This document shows positions 21,537-33,102 of a stretch of DNA of 64,000 bases, piece by piece (positions within the stretch are counted from its first letter, which is position 1; each line of letters begins with the position of its first letter). Below the pieces are notes generated by a model. That model did not search any database, was not told the DNA's origin, and saw nothing but the letters and a program-made list of their open reading frames with translations. The stretch is taken from positions 4,402,001-4,466,000 of the forward strand of contig JBBCBC010000022.1 in assembly GCA_037126765.1 (NCBI GenBank). Direction: 5' to 3'. The position numbers and the translations under genes are program-made. Origin of the DNA: Stenogyne calaminthoides (taxonomy: Eukaryota > Streptophyta > Magnoliopsida > Lamiales > Lamiaceae).

Positions 21537-22556
21537 ATGATCACAAGAAGACGTGGTGGACAACTTGAGGATATAAATCTTGAGATAGAAGCTACGGCAA
21601 GAAGAAATCGAGGAAGGAATAAGAGAGAGGCGGAAGCAAGGCAACACCAACCACTTGAAAATATGGAGAACAATGAGGGAAATGTGGGCAATCCCCACGG
21701 ACACAATCAAGGAAATCCACAAGTGGATCAACAAGAAGGAGAAAACTTGGGCAATCCCCAAGGAGGAATGGGGTATCAACCACAAAGAAGGCCAATCCGA
21801 GATTGTCTCGAGCCTCAAGTTCAAAGATACTACGATGGAATAGCAAGGCCAAACGTGGAGGCTAACAACTTTGAGTTACACCCTTCCCTAATCAATATGC
21901 TTCAAAAGAATCAATTCAAAGGGGAAGACAATGAAGATCCAAATCAACATTTGGCCCAATTCATGGAGTATGCGGATACATCAAAGTATAATGGGGTGTC
22001 CGAAGATGCAAAGCTATTGAGGTTGTTTCCATTTACCCTCACGGGCAAGGCAAAGACTTTGGTCAATAGTGTTCTACCACGAGGAAGTTTGACAACGTGG
22101 GAAGATTTGAGCAAGAAGTTTCTCCTTAAGTTCTACCCTCCTTCAAGAGTTTGGCAAGCAAAACACAAAATTGCACAATTTCAACAATTAAGAGGGGAGA
22201 ACTTGCATGGAGCATGGGAAAGATATCAAGAATTTCTCTACAAATGCCCTCAACATGGCTATAATGAAGATCAAGCTATAAGTTTTTTTTACGCCGGAGT
22301 AAGTGGGAAAACAAGAGAATTGTTGGATTCTTCGGCCGGTGGATCATTATTTGGGAAAGATTGGGAGACGGCGAAGGGCATTATAAATGATTTGGTCAAC
22401 AATTCTTTCGGGTGGTCAAATGAAAATAGTTGGAATGGAAATATCTCTCAAGTGGGAGAAAGTGAAGGAATGAGGGCTCTTAATGCATCCATGATGGTAT
22501 TAATGGAGAAGATGAATGCTCTTTCCTCCCAACAAGGGAACTCTATGTCACCTTAG
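21537..22556 (+). pseudogene. Athila-type Gag, N-terminal and central part
   Basis: A 339-residue frame begins MITRRRGGQLEDINLEIEAT. A Gln/Asn/Gly-rich stretch is followed by the retrotransposon Gag domain (about residues 108-270). Motifs include NNFELHPSLINML, DPNQHLAQFMEYADT, LRLFPFTLTGKAKTLVNS, FLLKFYPPSRVWQAKHKI and GASGKT-like GVSGKTRELLDSSAGG. It would form the particle core. TAG at 22554-22556 ends the frame early and coding resumes in another frame from about 22600. It lies 120 bp downstream of the PBS, as expected. Confidence 0.92.
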
Positions 22557-22599
22557 CTCATGATGAACGCATCCAAGGACAAGGGCCAATTGAAGAGGT

Positions 22600-23200
22600 G
22601 AGCTACATGGGGAGGGAAAATTAGCAAGGGCCACAAGGAAACTTTTGCCAAGGCAAGCCTCAATTTCACCTTCAATTCCAAGGAGGTTCACCCCCTTCCA
22701 ACCTCAAGGCTCATTTCCACCTCAAAATCAAGGGAGATACAACAATCAACCATCTTTTCAAGGAGGTTCCTCATCTTACAATCCTAACACCAAGAGGTAC
22801 GAGAACTTTTCATATGCCAACAACAAGGGAGCGGTTCAATATCCACCCAGATTTGAACCCGGAGTCAAACTTGCTAGTGGTGAAGGAAAAGCTACGGTGG
22901 AGGATATGTTTGCCGCCTTGATGAAGAAGTCGGAGGAAAAAGATACCAAGTTGGAAGAACTTAAGGAACAAGTAAAGATCATGACCCAACAACATGGTTA
23001 TCAAATCAAGAACTTAGAGCAACAACATGGCCACCAAATCAAGAACCTTGAGTTCCAAATGGGCCAATTGGCCACTTCTCTCGGTAACATGCAAAGTAAA
23101 TGGAAGTTTCCCTCCACCAACGAGGTCAACCCTCTAGAGCATTGCAATGTCATTTCACTTAGAAGTGGAAGAACTTATGAAGGGCCTTCTATGCCCAAAG
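22600..23200 (+). pseudogene. Athila-type Gag, C-terminal part, cut by LTR C1
   Basis: Continues Gag in a shifted frame. A Pro/Gln-rich region (RFTPFQPQGSFPPQNQGRY) is followed by a coiled-coil block with two repeats of QQHGxQIKNLE. The hallmark MGQLATSLGNMQ and NEVNPLEHCNVISLRSGRTY come next. The reading is cut in mid-gene by insertion of LTR C1 at 23201 (after ATGCCCAAAG). Protease and pol of this element are not found in the window. Confidence 0.88.
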
Positions 23201-24899
23201 TGTTGGGGTTTTACTGAAAAGTATGTTTTTACTTTGTATAATCAAACTGAAGTTTTTTATTTATTTACTGAAATAAATTATTTAATCACTGTTGTATTAA
23301 ATATGAATGAATGTTATATATGTTTATTGCAAACCCGTTCAATAAGACAATATGTATTACGTTGTAGTTAATTTGGTGATACCCGATCACTGAAGATGAA
23401 ATTAACAACCCTCGTAATTAAGTATAAATTCACAACCCAGATGGAAATGAACGAACCATCATGAACGGTTGAAGTGTGAGACCCAGATTGGCTTGTCTTG
23501 ACCAAGTGATCACACTAGCGCATTTAGGTGAGTTGAATGAGGACCTACAGGAGGACAAATTCTTTGGTACTGAATATACAAGAATTAGACTTCAGTAGTG
23601 CGTTATTTCTTAATCTTCGTCCCTTAAATAGGATAGTGTGAAATTAATAACTATTGCTTTGATTTATGATGGGAAGAGAGTCAATGCGATTCGATACCTT
23701 ATATATTGGGCAATATTATTAATTACATGACGATTGCTGACATTTAATACAGAGAATCGCGTGCAAGTACGTCTTGCTTAATTTGTCCCCTTGGTGGGCT
23801 CATATTCTTTATCATACCAAATCTTGCAAGTGGAAATTTATTTCCGGTATGGATAATAATGTTGAGTTGTCTTTACTCCAAGGACAAAGATGTTAATTAA
23901 TATAAAGCTTGTTCAGTGGCTTAATTAATTAATGGACTAATATAATCTTAAATGCGGGAAATAATGATCGGGAGCCATGTTATATGTGAAATCGTAATAG
24001 GGGTTAAGATGGATAGTTCAATATTAATTTTATAGTGGAGTAAATTAATATTAATGGACTTGAATAATATTTGGCCCAAATATTAAAGTTTCATAGTCCA
24101 TTGAAGGTCCAATATTAATTCTCCTAAAGGCCCCTCAAATAGCCCAAAATAAAGTCCAATTAATGAGAGAGAGAAGAAAATATTCTTGCTATATTTCCAA
24201 GCAAGATTTTCGAAAATTTGTATATTAAAAGGAAGAAAAGACTGTCTTGATTTTCTTGTAGATATTTTATGGAAAGAGATAATTATTGTAGGAATACATA
24301 ATTATCCCATAAATTCAAGAAGTCAAATATTGACTCCTTTAATATTGTAGTTTTCGAAAATTATGAGGTAGAAGAGGGGAAGAGATTTTTATGGAAAATT
24401 TAATTAAGGAGAAGAATATAGAAGATATATTCAAGATTTCTTGAAGACCAAGAAAAGATTTCCTTCCTTATTTTCCTAGACCTAATTTTCGCCCCCCCTC
24501 ATCCCTATTTATAGGGGATAAGCTCTTCATTCCCAAGTGCAATTCCATGTGTTGGAAATATTAGAAATCCACAAAGGTGGTAGCAAAATATTTAATTTCT
24601 CTCCCATTAAAATCGTTCATGCAAATCCTCCCACCGGATAACGTTCGTGGACGCTGGGATATATTTGGGAAGGCTCTTGGGTTGATCCATCGTCTAAAAG
24701 GTTGTTTCTACAAGAGGTTAGTAATCCAGTAACTCCTAGTTCCGCAAGTTTAGGATTTACGTGAATTATGTGTACGCATGTTGTTTAATTATTATGTTGA
24801 ATTGATTTAGGATTAATTCATGTTAGTAATTATTTATTTAATTTAAATATGTATTTAAAAATCATCTCGAATAGATCTGGGCACCCTAATTTCCCAACA
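23201..24899 (+). repeat. LTR of family C (copy C1), 5' LTR
   Basis: Starts TGTTGGGGTTTTACTGAAAAG and ends CTAATTTCCCAACA, immediately followed by a tRNA-Met PBS. It has a TATA-like CTATTTATAGGGG near 24505. The inverse of the same LTR lies at 48223-50068. It is inserted into Athila gag. The expected duplicate of the target (CAAAG) was not seen because no matching 3' LTR is in the window. Confidence 0.88.
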
Positions 24900-24901
24900 A
24901 C

Positions 24902-24913
24902 TGGTATCAGAGC
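24902..24913 (+). other. Primer binding site (initiator tRNA-Met type)
   Basis: TGGTATCAGAGC lies two bases after the LTR end, the standard plant LTR-retrotransposon PBS. Confidence 0.9.
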
Positions 24914-25978
24914 TCTGGTTTCGAGCTCTGATTTTTTAAATTGTTATTTAAATTGTTGGACATTAAATTGAAATTGGATAGTAGAATTGCTGGATTTGTT
25001 TTGCAGGTATCCAATTTTCATGGTATTTAATGTGTTTTATTTTCATGCGTATGAATGAATGGTTTTTAATTCGACTAGTTCGGATTTGTTTTCCCCGTGA
25101 GAAAATCCACGAGTAGATTAGGCTATTTGATTTGTTCAATTTAATAGACTAGTCTAGATTTAAGGCATTTATTTTTCGTTAAATAAATTGTAACCTGATC
25201 GGAGACGAATACGGAGACGAGTTAAAGACGGATCCAAAACCGTACATGGGCGACGTCTTTGTGTAAACGTAAAAAGGAGCCACGCTACGGGCGCGGATGA
25301 CGCCAAGACGACGACGGGCCTAGGGCGCTTAGGCGCCGGTGGATCGCCCCTGTGGACGCTGGGGAGGTGTCTTGTGAACCCGGTAGCAAGCGCTGGTGAG
25401 TGAGCGTGCCGAGGTCGCCGAGAGCACACGGCACGCTGGCGGCGCGCCGCGCCAGCACATTGGCACGGCGCGGCGCCCGGAAGCGGTCGGATCGGATGCG
25501 GCGGCATCCTGCCGCGTGTTTGGCGTATGGCGTTTCAAGACGGAGTTCTTTTCGAGATTTAACGAGTGGAAGAAATTCAAGATGACGTTTTTCAAGATCA
25601 AGCCAAAGAAAATCAAACCATGACAGTTGGATAATTTGTGCCCAATGTGTTTATTTTTTCGCCATTGATTTATTATTATTGTTGTATTTTCTTGTGCTTT
25701 ATTTAATTTGTTTAAATGTGTTTGCATGAGAATTGCCCAACGAAAAATCTCAAATTTAAAAATTACTAAGTATGTTTTAATAATTAATTTGGTTTTGACA
25801 CAAATTAATTTTGACCTCCATGATTTATTTATTTGTGAAATCTTTTGGAGAAATTCCCCTACGGGACGGTCAAAAGATAGCTTTCACATGAATAAATTCC
25901 CAAAATGATGATTGTGAATTATTATTAGTAGCGACGATGACCCTCCCACGAGGCTCAATCAAAACGAAGTAATAATTC
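24914..25978 (+). other. Internal leader of family C element, truncated
   Basis: Contains an unusually GC-rich block (25200-25560, many GGCGCG/CGACG words) embedded in AT-rich sequence. No convincing coding frame is present; both-strand ORFs here are composition artefacts. The leader ends where LTR D1 begins. Confidence 0.55.
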
Positions 25979-27503
25979 TGAAGGTCCCGATTTATGTGGA
26001 AAACCCATGCGCGGAAGACTTGTGTAATGCATATAAAACAGGGGTGAGGGCAGAGTGATTCTAATTTTTTCGTTTTAAGTTCATGTGTGTTGTTTTGCTT
26101 ATAATCAAATGCATATGGCAAGTAAGAACATAGTAGTAAAGAACACACGATTTTATAGTGGTTCGGACGAAACCCATCCTACATCCACTCTTCCCTTCAC
26201 AGGGGCACCGACTTAACCGACTGGACTTAGTTTAACGTGTTAGTCCAACACCCAACAGATGTTTACCGAGTTCACACTCAAACGGGACTTATCTCCCTCA
26301 CAGGATTGCCTACCCTCCCTTTCGGGATTGCTAGATGTTTATCGAGTTCACACTCACCTACAAACTTATCCTATCAAACTGATTTTGGTAAGGTTTGTTT
26401 GGTTTCCAACTAGGTTGAGATTTTCCCTTACATTTGTTTAGCCTCAATGCTAAGGATGGGAAAATCTCTCTAAGCTTAGGATATTACATTTGTGCTTAGA
26501 TCTAGGGTAGAACACTCTTTGAATATATGCGTGTATTTCTTGCTCTGTGTTCTATGGTGGGGATGCTAGATGATTTGGCTCTGTACGCATTTCTCACACC
26601 TTTCCACACTTAATAATGAAGGAAGAACTTGTATTTATAGTGTGGATTTGAATGTTACCGTTGGATGGAGTCACATTCAAATCCATACTATTCTGTAGCT
26701 TTTTTTGCAACTTTTTTTCGGGCTTGTCGCCTTCCTCTCATTGGTCCACGCCAGTGATTCTAATTATTTATATTCTTCAGATCTTTCGAGTCTCGGGATC
26801 TTGATTCTATCCGAGCCTTGAGTTATCTGAGTTATCTAAGCCTTCAGGTTATCTGAGCCTTCAGGTTATCTGAGCATTAGGTTATCTGAGCCTTCAGGTT
26901 TCTTGATTCAGCGGACTTCTCTTGAACGGACCTTGTTCGATCAGCATCTTGACGACTTTCGAGCTTCGAAGTTCAGCTCTTCTGAATTCAGACATCCTGA
27001 CCCTCAGGTCACATTGACTCAAGATATTTGATTTCTTCTTTGCCTGATCTGATCAGCTCGACTGATCAAATCAACACTTCTTCAGATCAACATATCAGGA
27101 TAGCATCAGGTCAATACATCAGGTTAGCATATCAGGTTATCATATCTGATCTCGGTCACGCGTCGATCTCGTCGTCCTCATCCGCCTCTTCTTCATATCG
27201 ATCTAGATCACGTCGATCTTGATCGATCTCATCTCGCTTCCTCTTACGCTTTTGTTGGCTTTAGCTTTTCTTCACATTTGATTTGCAACAACTCATCGAT
27301 TAACTCCGAACTCATCTTATTATCCGATCTCGATCGGCCTAAATCATAGCCTCGCCTCGATCTCGATCATCTACGTCTGATTTCGTGAGTTCCCCCTCAA
27401 TTTGTTCACTCGTTCCCCCTTAACTTGTTATCTGTAGATTAGCTTCAAAAACACAAGTTGATAATGTTTTGGCATAATTCATCAAAACTAAAATATCCCA
27501 ACA
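25979..27503 (-). repeat. LTR D1 (3' LTR position)
   Basis: On minus it starts TGTTGGGATATTTTAG and ends ...CGGGACCTTCA. It carries tandem 'ttatctgagccttcagg' words near 26820-26900 and an intact TATA box at 26632-26639. Confidence 0.8.
26632..26639 (-). promoter_or_regulatory. TATA box in LTR D1
   Basis: The minus strand reads ACACTATAAATACAAG. The same place in LTR D2 reads TATTTTTTAG on plus, so the TATA there is destroyed. Confidence 0.6.
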
Positions 27504-27835
27504 ATTTCCCCATTTTTGATAATGACGCCAAAACATTTAAAATATATGCATTTATACAGAGATCGGGTTTTTGTTTTAAAAGATCAGTTCAGATGGTCAC
27601 ATTAAAAACTTGTGAACTTTTGAACTCCTGCTCTGATACCAATTGAAGGTATCAGTTCAGAGACGGGTTTTAAAAATGGATCAGTTCAGGTGATCACTTT
27701 TGAAATCAGTGATCTTTTGAACTCCCGCTCTGATACCAATTGTTAGTATCAAATCAGACGGGTTTTAAAAATGGATCAGTTCAGGTGATCACTTTTGAAA
27801 TCAGTGATCTTTTGAACTCCCGCTCTGATACCAAT
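27504..27835 (-). repeat. Family D interior 1: PPT plus tandem PBS-containing repeats
   Basis: Begins with a PPT. Direct repeats of about 90 bp (AGATCAGTTCA..GTGATC...TTTTGAACTCC) follow, each ending in GCTCTGATACCA: 27630-27641, 27727-27738 and 27822-27833. Only the last is in the functional place next to an LTR. Confidence 0.8.
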
Positions 27836-27979
27836 TGAAGGTCCCGATTTTGAGGAAAACCCATGCGTGCGCGGAAGAAACATGTGTAATGCATATAAAA
27901 TAGGGGATAATGTTTTAGCTTCAAAAACACAAGTTGATAATATTTTGGCATAATTCATCAAAACTAAAATATCCCAACA
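27836..27979 (-). repeat. LTR D3, internally deleted (144 bp)
   Basis: Has the first ~70 bp (TGAAGGTCCCGATTTTGAGG...) joined directly to the last ~75 bp (...AAAATATCCCAACA) of the D LTR. Both termini are intact and bordered by PBS complement and PPT. Confidence 0.8.
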
Positions 27980-28256
27980 ATTTCCCCCTTTTTGATAATG
28001 ACGCCAAAACATTTAAAATATATGCATCTATACAGAGATCGGGTTTTTGTTTTAAAAGATCAGTTCAGATGGTCACATTGAAAAACAGTGACCTTTTGAA
28101 CTCCCGCTCTGATACCAATTGTTGGTATCAGTTCAGATGTTCACATTGAAAAAATAGTGACCTTTTGACCTCCCGCTCTGATACCAGTTGTTGGTATCAG
28201 TTCAGATGTTCACATTGAAAATAGTGAACCTTTTGAACTCCCGCTCTGATACCAAT
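27980..28256 (-). repeat. Family D interior 2: PPT plus tandem PBS-containing repeats
   Basis: Same plan as interior 1. PBS complements lie at 28106-28117, 28175-28186 and 28243-28254. Between units, CTGATACCA and TGGTATCAG face each other around a short spacer, making perfect small hairpins. Confidence 0.8.
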
Positions 28257-29792
28257 TGAAGGTCCCGATTTATGTGGAAAACCCATGCGCGCGGAGACTT
28301 GTGTAATGCATATAAAACAGGGGTGAGGGCAGAGTGATTCTAATTTTTGCGTTTTAAGTTCATGTGTGTTGTTTTGCTTATAATCAAATGCATATGGCAA
28401 GTAAGAACATAAAGCAGTAAAGAACACACGATTTTATAGTGGTTCGGATGAAACCCGTCCTACATCCACTCTTCCCTTCACAGGGGCACCGACTTAACCG
28501 ACTGGACTTAGTTTAACGTGTTAGTCCAACACCCAACAGATGTTTACCGAGTTCACACTCAAACGGGACTTATCTCCCTCACGGATTGCCTACCCTCCCC
28601 GATTGCCTACCCTCCTTTCGGATTGCTAGATGTTTACCGAAGTTCACACTCACCTACAAACTTATCCTATCAAACCGATTTGGGTAAGGTTTGTTTGGTT
28701 TCAACTAGGTTGAGATTTTCCCTTACATTTGTTTTAAATTTCAATGATGGGAAAATCTCTCTAAGCTAGGATATTACATTTGTGCTTAGATCTAGGGTAG
28801 AACACTCTTTGAATATATGCGCAGTATTTTCTTTCAGGTTCTATGGTGGAGATGCTAGATGATTTGGCTCAGACGCATTTCTCACACCTTTCCACACTTA
28901 ATAATGAAGGAAGAACTTGTATTTTTTAGTGTGGATTTGAATGTTACCGGATTGGATGGAGTCACATTCAAATCCATACTATTCTCAGAAAGCTTTTTTT
29001 GCAGCCTTTTTCAGTTTGTCGCCTTCCTCTCATTGGTCCACGCCACCGATTCTTGGCTTATATTCTTCAGATCTTCACTTCTATCTCGAGCCTTCAGTTA
29101 TCCGAGCTATCCGAGCCTTCAGTTATCCGAGCTATCCGAGCCTTCAGTTATATCGAGCATCAGTTATCCGAGCCTTCGTGTTTCTTGATTCAAACAGACT
29201 TCTCTTGAGCGGACCTTGTCCGATCAGTATATTGGCACTCAAAGCTTATCGAAGTTCAAATTTTCGAATTCAGACATCCCGACCCTCAGTCACATCGACT
29301 CAAAGCATCCGATTTTTCTTTTTTCGATCCGATCAAATTTCGACTGATCAAATCAACACTTCTTCAGATCAACATATCAGGATAGGATCAGGTTAGTACA
29401 TCAGGTTAGCATATCAGGTTATCATATCTGATCTCGATCAGTCTCATCTGCTCCTCTTCATATCTGATCTCGATCACGCCCGATCTTGATCGGCCTCATC
29501 CGCCTCCTCTTCCGATCCGCAACCTTCTTCTTTTTTTTGCTATTTTTTAGCTTTTCTTCACATTTGATTTGCACATTTCATCGGGCTTAACTCCGGAACT
29601 CATCTTTATTATTCGATCTCAATCGCCTGCCTCGCAATTTCTGCCTCGATCTCGATCATCTACATCTGATTTCGTGAGTTCCCCCTCAATTTGTTCTCTC
29701 GTTCCCCCTTAACTTGTTATCTGTAGATTAACTTCAAAAACACAAGTTGATAATGTTTTGGCATAATTCATCAAAACTAAAAAATCTCAACA
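28257..29792 (-). repeat. LTR D2 (5' LTR position)
   Basis: Homologous to D1 along its length with many small indels. It starts TGAAGGTCCCG two bases after the PBS complement and ends ...AATCTCAACA. The TATA box is degraded. Confidence 0.8.
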
Positions 29793-29811
29793 TCATATAT
29801 AAGCCACCAAG

Positions 29812-29915
29812 CCTCCCAAATAATTGAGGCAATTATTCGCTCCCATGGGGTACCAAACACAGGACCTTGGGTGCCTGAGTGAGGATCAATTCCGCTCGGG
29901 CACTTACTTTTTTGC
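29812..29915 (-). mobile_element. SINE-like fragment
   Basis: The minus strand contains AAGGTCCTGTGTTTGGTACC, a degenerate tRNA B-box, followed by 'cccatgggagcgaataattgcctcaattatttgggaggcttgg'-like sequence. No A-box was recognised. Confidence 0.35.
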
Positions 29916-30420
29916 GTTTACTTAATGAAATTAATTCTATATATCCTTAAAATCATTTTTTCTTATAATTTTTTTAAAATTCTTTATTTCAATTATCTTA
30001 TTTAATTTATTAATTCAATCACATTTTTATATAATAATTTTTTTATATAAATTTAAATTAAATTAAATTATATTAAAATTATATTTTTTACTTGTTTTTT
30101 TTTAAAGTACTACTTTTCTTTTAATTTTTAAACTTGTAATATTTTTCCTTCTAAACACAAGTAAATACTCAATGTTTGAAAGCGCATTTGAATTGTTTAT
30201 AAATAATTTTTGTATAATATGAGTTAAGCCGTGCTATTTGGATATTAAATTTAATGATGATATATATATTTTTTATACTTGCTAAAATGATTATAAGCAA
30301 ACACACATCAAACTTTGAAATTGTAAATGCACTTTAATGTCAAGGGTTTTTTATTTTCCGACAAAATCAAATTAGGAGTACATCACTATCTTAAAAATGC
30401 ATTATAAACACCCCAAACCA
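29916..30420. other. AT-rich intergenic stretch
   Basis: Very AT-rich, with long T runs. No gene is seen. Confidence 0.4.
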
Positions 30421-30675
30421 GGTATATACTTACACAGCGGTTTCAAACCGTTGTTCAAGATTTACCTTGGACAGCTGTTCAAAACCGCACTCTAAATGCA
30501 CTTGCACAGCGGTTCATAACCGTTGTCTAAGTTTTGTTTTTGGATAGCGGTTTTGAACTGCTGTCTATTTTTTATTTTTTTTATAATAAAACCGCTCTTC
30601 AAGCTATAGTTTGGAGAGATGTTTGAAAAAATGGTTGTCCAAGTGCAGGTGTGCAAGCTTAAATGTGTAGTAGTG
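30421..30675. mobile_element. CACTA element right end with subterminal repeats
   Basis: The terminus reads ...AAATGTGTAGTAGTG (inverse CACTACTACACATTT), the CACTA signature. Inside are four subterminal inverted motifs of the type CAGCGGTTTCAAACCGTTG / GGATAGCGGTTTTGAAC. The left end was not found. RGP copy 2 homology begins at the next base. Confidence 0.65.
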
Positions 30676-32430
30676 GACATTTAATTTGAATTGGAGGGAG
30701 TATATATATGTGTGAGTACTAATATTTGTAGGTGGTGTAGGTATGTGGACGCGGTTATGACAATTCCTAAGGGGTCCCTCTTCCCTATGTGTTCAATGAA
30801 CCTTTGATTCGACCGGCAGCTCATTGGGCCTGCTATGTATTTCGCCCTCATGGGTGAGAGCCAGCCCATTGGAAGATACGATGATATGTGGGCCGGTTGG
30901 TGTATTAAGGTAACCTCTATCATTTAGTTTTTATGCCTCTTTGAAATTAGAAGAAAATTGAGGGGGCGTGTGATTCAAATTCTTCGATGGGAATGATAAT
31001 GATAATCTCATTTTCTTTTACCACCCCTACCCCCTTTCCTACTCGTAATGAAATGAATATGTTGGCAGAAGAGTTGTCCCAATGGTGATTACGTTGTTAG
31101 CGTTTTCCTCTAATTTTGAAATAAATGAGACAGAACAACGATGGGATAAGGTACAATCTAGACCCTGAATAATTGTCTCGAGTATAAATTGGACCTGGTT
31201 TTTTTGGTACAAACAGGCGCTTCATCTTTTAAAATCAAACAAACATACGCTCTAACTAATGAAATAAGATATAATACGCTTGATGTCAACTAAAGAGGAA
31301 AGAGTTAGTCTCCCATGAATTAGGTCTATGCTATTAACTTGGATTTTTTGATCTATTTCACCCACTTTCAACATATTTTCCTAACCCACTAATTAAATTT
31401 GACCAGTATCATACCCTAAATATGTTCAAATGTCATGAATTAAAAACAAGGTTCATAACATGAACCAAGTTTATACAAGTTTTTGTCAAGAGGAAATGAC
31501 GTTTATTTTCTAATTCCATTCTTCCTTCTTCTTCATGTGAATAAGAGGAGTTCAAGAACTATGACACTTCAATTGTAGCTAAGAAGGAAGATTTAAATTA
31601 CTAACCTTTTGACTGGTTGTTGATAATGCCCTAGTTGGCAGCCAATTTTAGCGCATTTCTTGATTTAACAACATTTATTTTTTATTTTGATGGAGGGACC
31701 TCAATCTCTCACTTTATTAGTTGGAGGGCATATTTGTTTGATATTAAAAGATGCAGTGTTTTTTTGTCAAAAAAAATTAATTCAGGGTCCAATTTGTACT
31801 TAAGACAATAATTCAGGGTCCAGTGTGTACTTTATCCCAAAAATGATTATTCATTGAAGAATAGTGGGGAGAAATGATTGTAGTTGTAGGAGGGTAGATA
31901 ATTAATCAAAATGGTGCTGTAGGATGGTAGATAATTAATCAAAATGGTGTAATGACTAACTAATTCTGAGTCTCATTACTTCGAAGGAAGTATTTTGATG
32001 AAGGTGAACTGGTCATCTTATTGCCATTCCTTTATTATAAGGAATTTTGAACCAAGCGTCCCCTAATCAAAGCTCGTTTTTTCAGGTGATATGTGATCAC
32101 TTGGGGATTGGAGTGAAGACGGGGCTGCCGTACATTTGGCACAACAAGGCGAGCATTCCATTTGTGAATCTGAAGAAGGAATACAAAGGCATATTCTGGC
32201 AAGAGGACATCATCCCTTTCTTCCAATCTCTAAACGTCCCAAAAGAATGCACGATTTCCCAAAAATGCTACATCGAGCTTTCTTTCGAAGATGGTGAAGG
32301 ACAAGTTCGGGGCCATGGATCCCTACTTCCTAAGGCTTGCCAATGCCATGGTAACCTGGATCGAAGCTTGGGACGAGCTCAATTCGTTGACTAAATCTGC
32401 ACCATCCTCCAAAAAAATAGAGTGATCTAC
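30676..32430 (+). pseudogene. RGP: UDP-arabinopyranose mutase (RGP), partial copy 2: exons 3 and 4
   Basis: Exon 3 is 30741-30909 and exon 4 starts at 32086, with intron 3 between; all boundaries match copy 1 at 14701-14869 and 16481. Exons 1 and 2 and the promoter are absent: homology starts within intron 2, exactly next to a CACTA end. Exon 3 carries an in-frame TGA at 30805-30807 where copy 1 has TGT (Cys). Exon 4 has a 4-base tandem gain (CTTTCTTTCG versus CTTTCG) near 32280, shifting the frame. Conserved motifs remain readable (GLPYIWHNKAS, YKGIFWQEDIIPFFQS). It is a dead segmental duplicate of copy 1 or of a common parent. Confidence 0.92.
31302..31487. mobile_element. 186-bp insertion with 9-bp target duplication in RGP copy 2 intron 3
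   Basis: Flanked by AAGAGGAAA at 31293-31301 and 31488-31496. Copy 1 has one AAGAGGAAA (15945-15953) and no insert. The 9-bp duplication suggests a Mutator-like MITE, but the terminal repeats are weak. Confidence 0.7.
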
Positions 32431-33102
32431 TGATTTTCATTTTACATTATCATATTTAACAATACATTTGTTTGCAACAAATTATACTACATGACAGTTA
32501 CTAAATAAAGTTTTGATTTGTTCATCTTTTTCCATATTTAGGTGTTGTTGCTGATATTTCACAAATGTTAGAACCTCCTTGCAGGATTGAGAACACAGTT
32601 GTCACTAAGTACATCAATTATTACCAATTTATGTGGCCATTTTTGGGCAATAAGTATGTACTATTATTTATTTACAAGTGCATTACATGAAAAAAAAATT
32701 GGTATTCCACAATCTAGATGTATATGGCTAAAAAATAATGAATATACTTAATATATCATATGTACACATGTTACAAATTCAAGAGATCATGGAGCTAGAA
32801 CAAGAAAATGTAATGTAATGAAACATGAAAAATGAAATACATTTGTACCCCGGTGATATATATCATACACCCGAATTCACATACAATCGACATCTATTAA
32901 TAATAATAAAAAAAGAACAGGTAATTGATGGATTTAATTAGGATAATAATTTCCACAGTAACAGAAAATTTAGATTATTTTAAAAAAAAAAAGCAAATGA
33001 AAACACATATTATGACGAAGTAGAATAGCTCAAGTGGTTAGAGTCACCATTTAACGGATCAAAAATAAATAAAATGAAAACACATAGTTTAAGAAATTAA
33101 GT
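32431..33102. other. Intergenic region, 3' side of the 228-residue gene
   Basis: AT-rich. A short A-box-like piece TAGCTCAAGTGGTTAGAG (33027-33044) resembles the head of a tRNA-derived SINE, but no B-box follows. No gene is seen. Confidence 0.4.

Larger units (their letters stand above)
25979..29792 (-). mobile_element. Family D nonautonomous LTR element: three LTRs, two minimal interiors
   Basis: Order on the plus strand: LTR D1 (25979-27503), PPT and 332-bp interior, internally deleted LTR D3 (27836-27979), PPT and 277-bp interior, LTR D2 (28257-29792). The orientation is minus: each LTR is followed on its right by a PPT (CAAAAAGGGGAAAT-like on minus). The PBS complement GCTCTGATACCA sits two bases left of D3 and D2. 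There is no coding capacity. LTR sequence resembles that of the copia element at 1-10598, which could be the helper lineage. No 5-bp target duplication was seen (left AATTC, right TCATA). Confidence 0.75.

Noticed and set aside
25396..25623. Arg/Ala-rich frames on both strands
   Set aside because: They arise from the GC-rich leader block of the family C element. No conserved motif and no start context.
25974..29797. 5-bp target duplication around the family D array
   Set aside because: Left AATTC and right TCATA do not match, even allowing a one-base shift.
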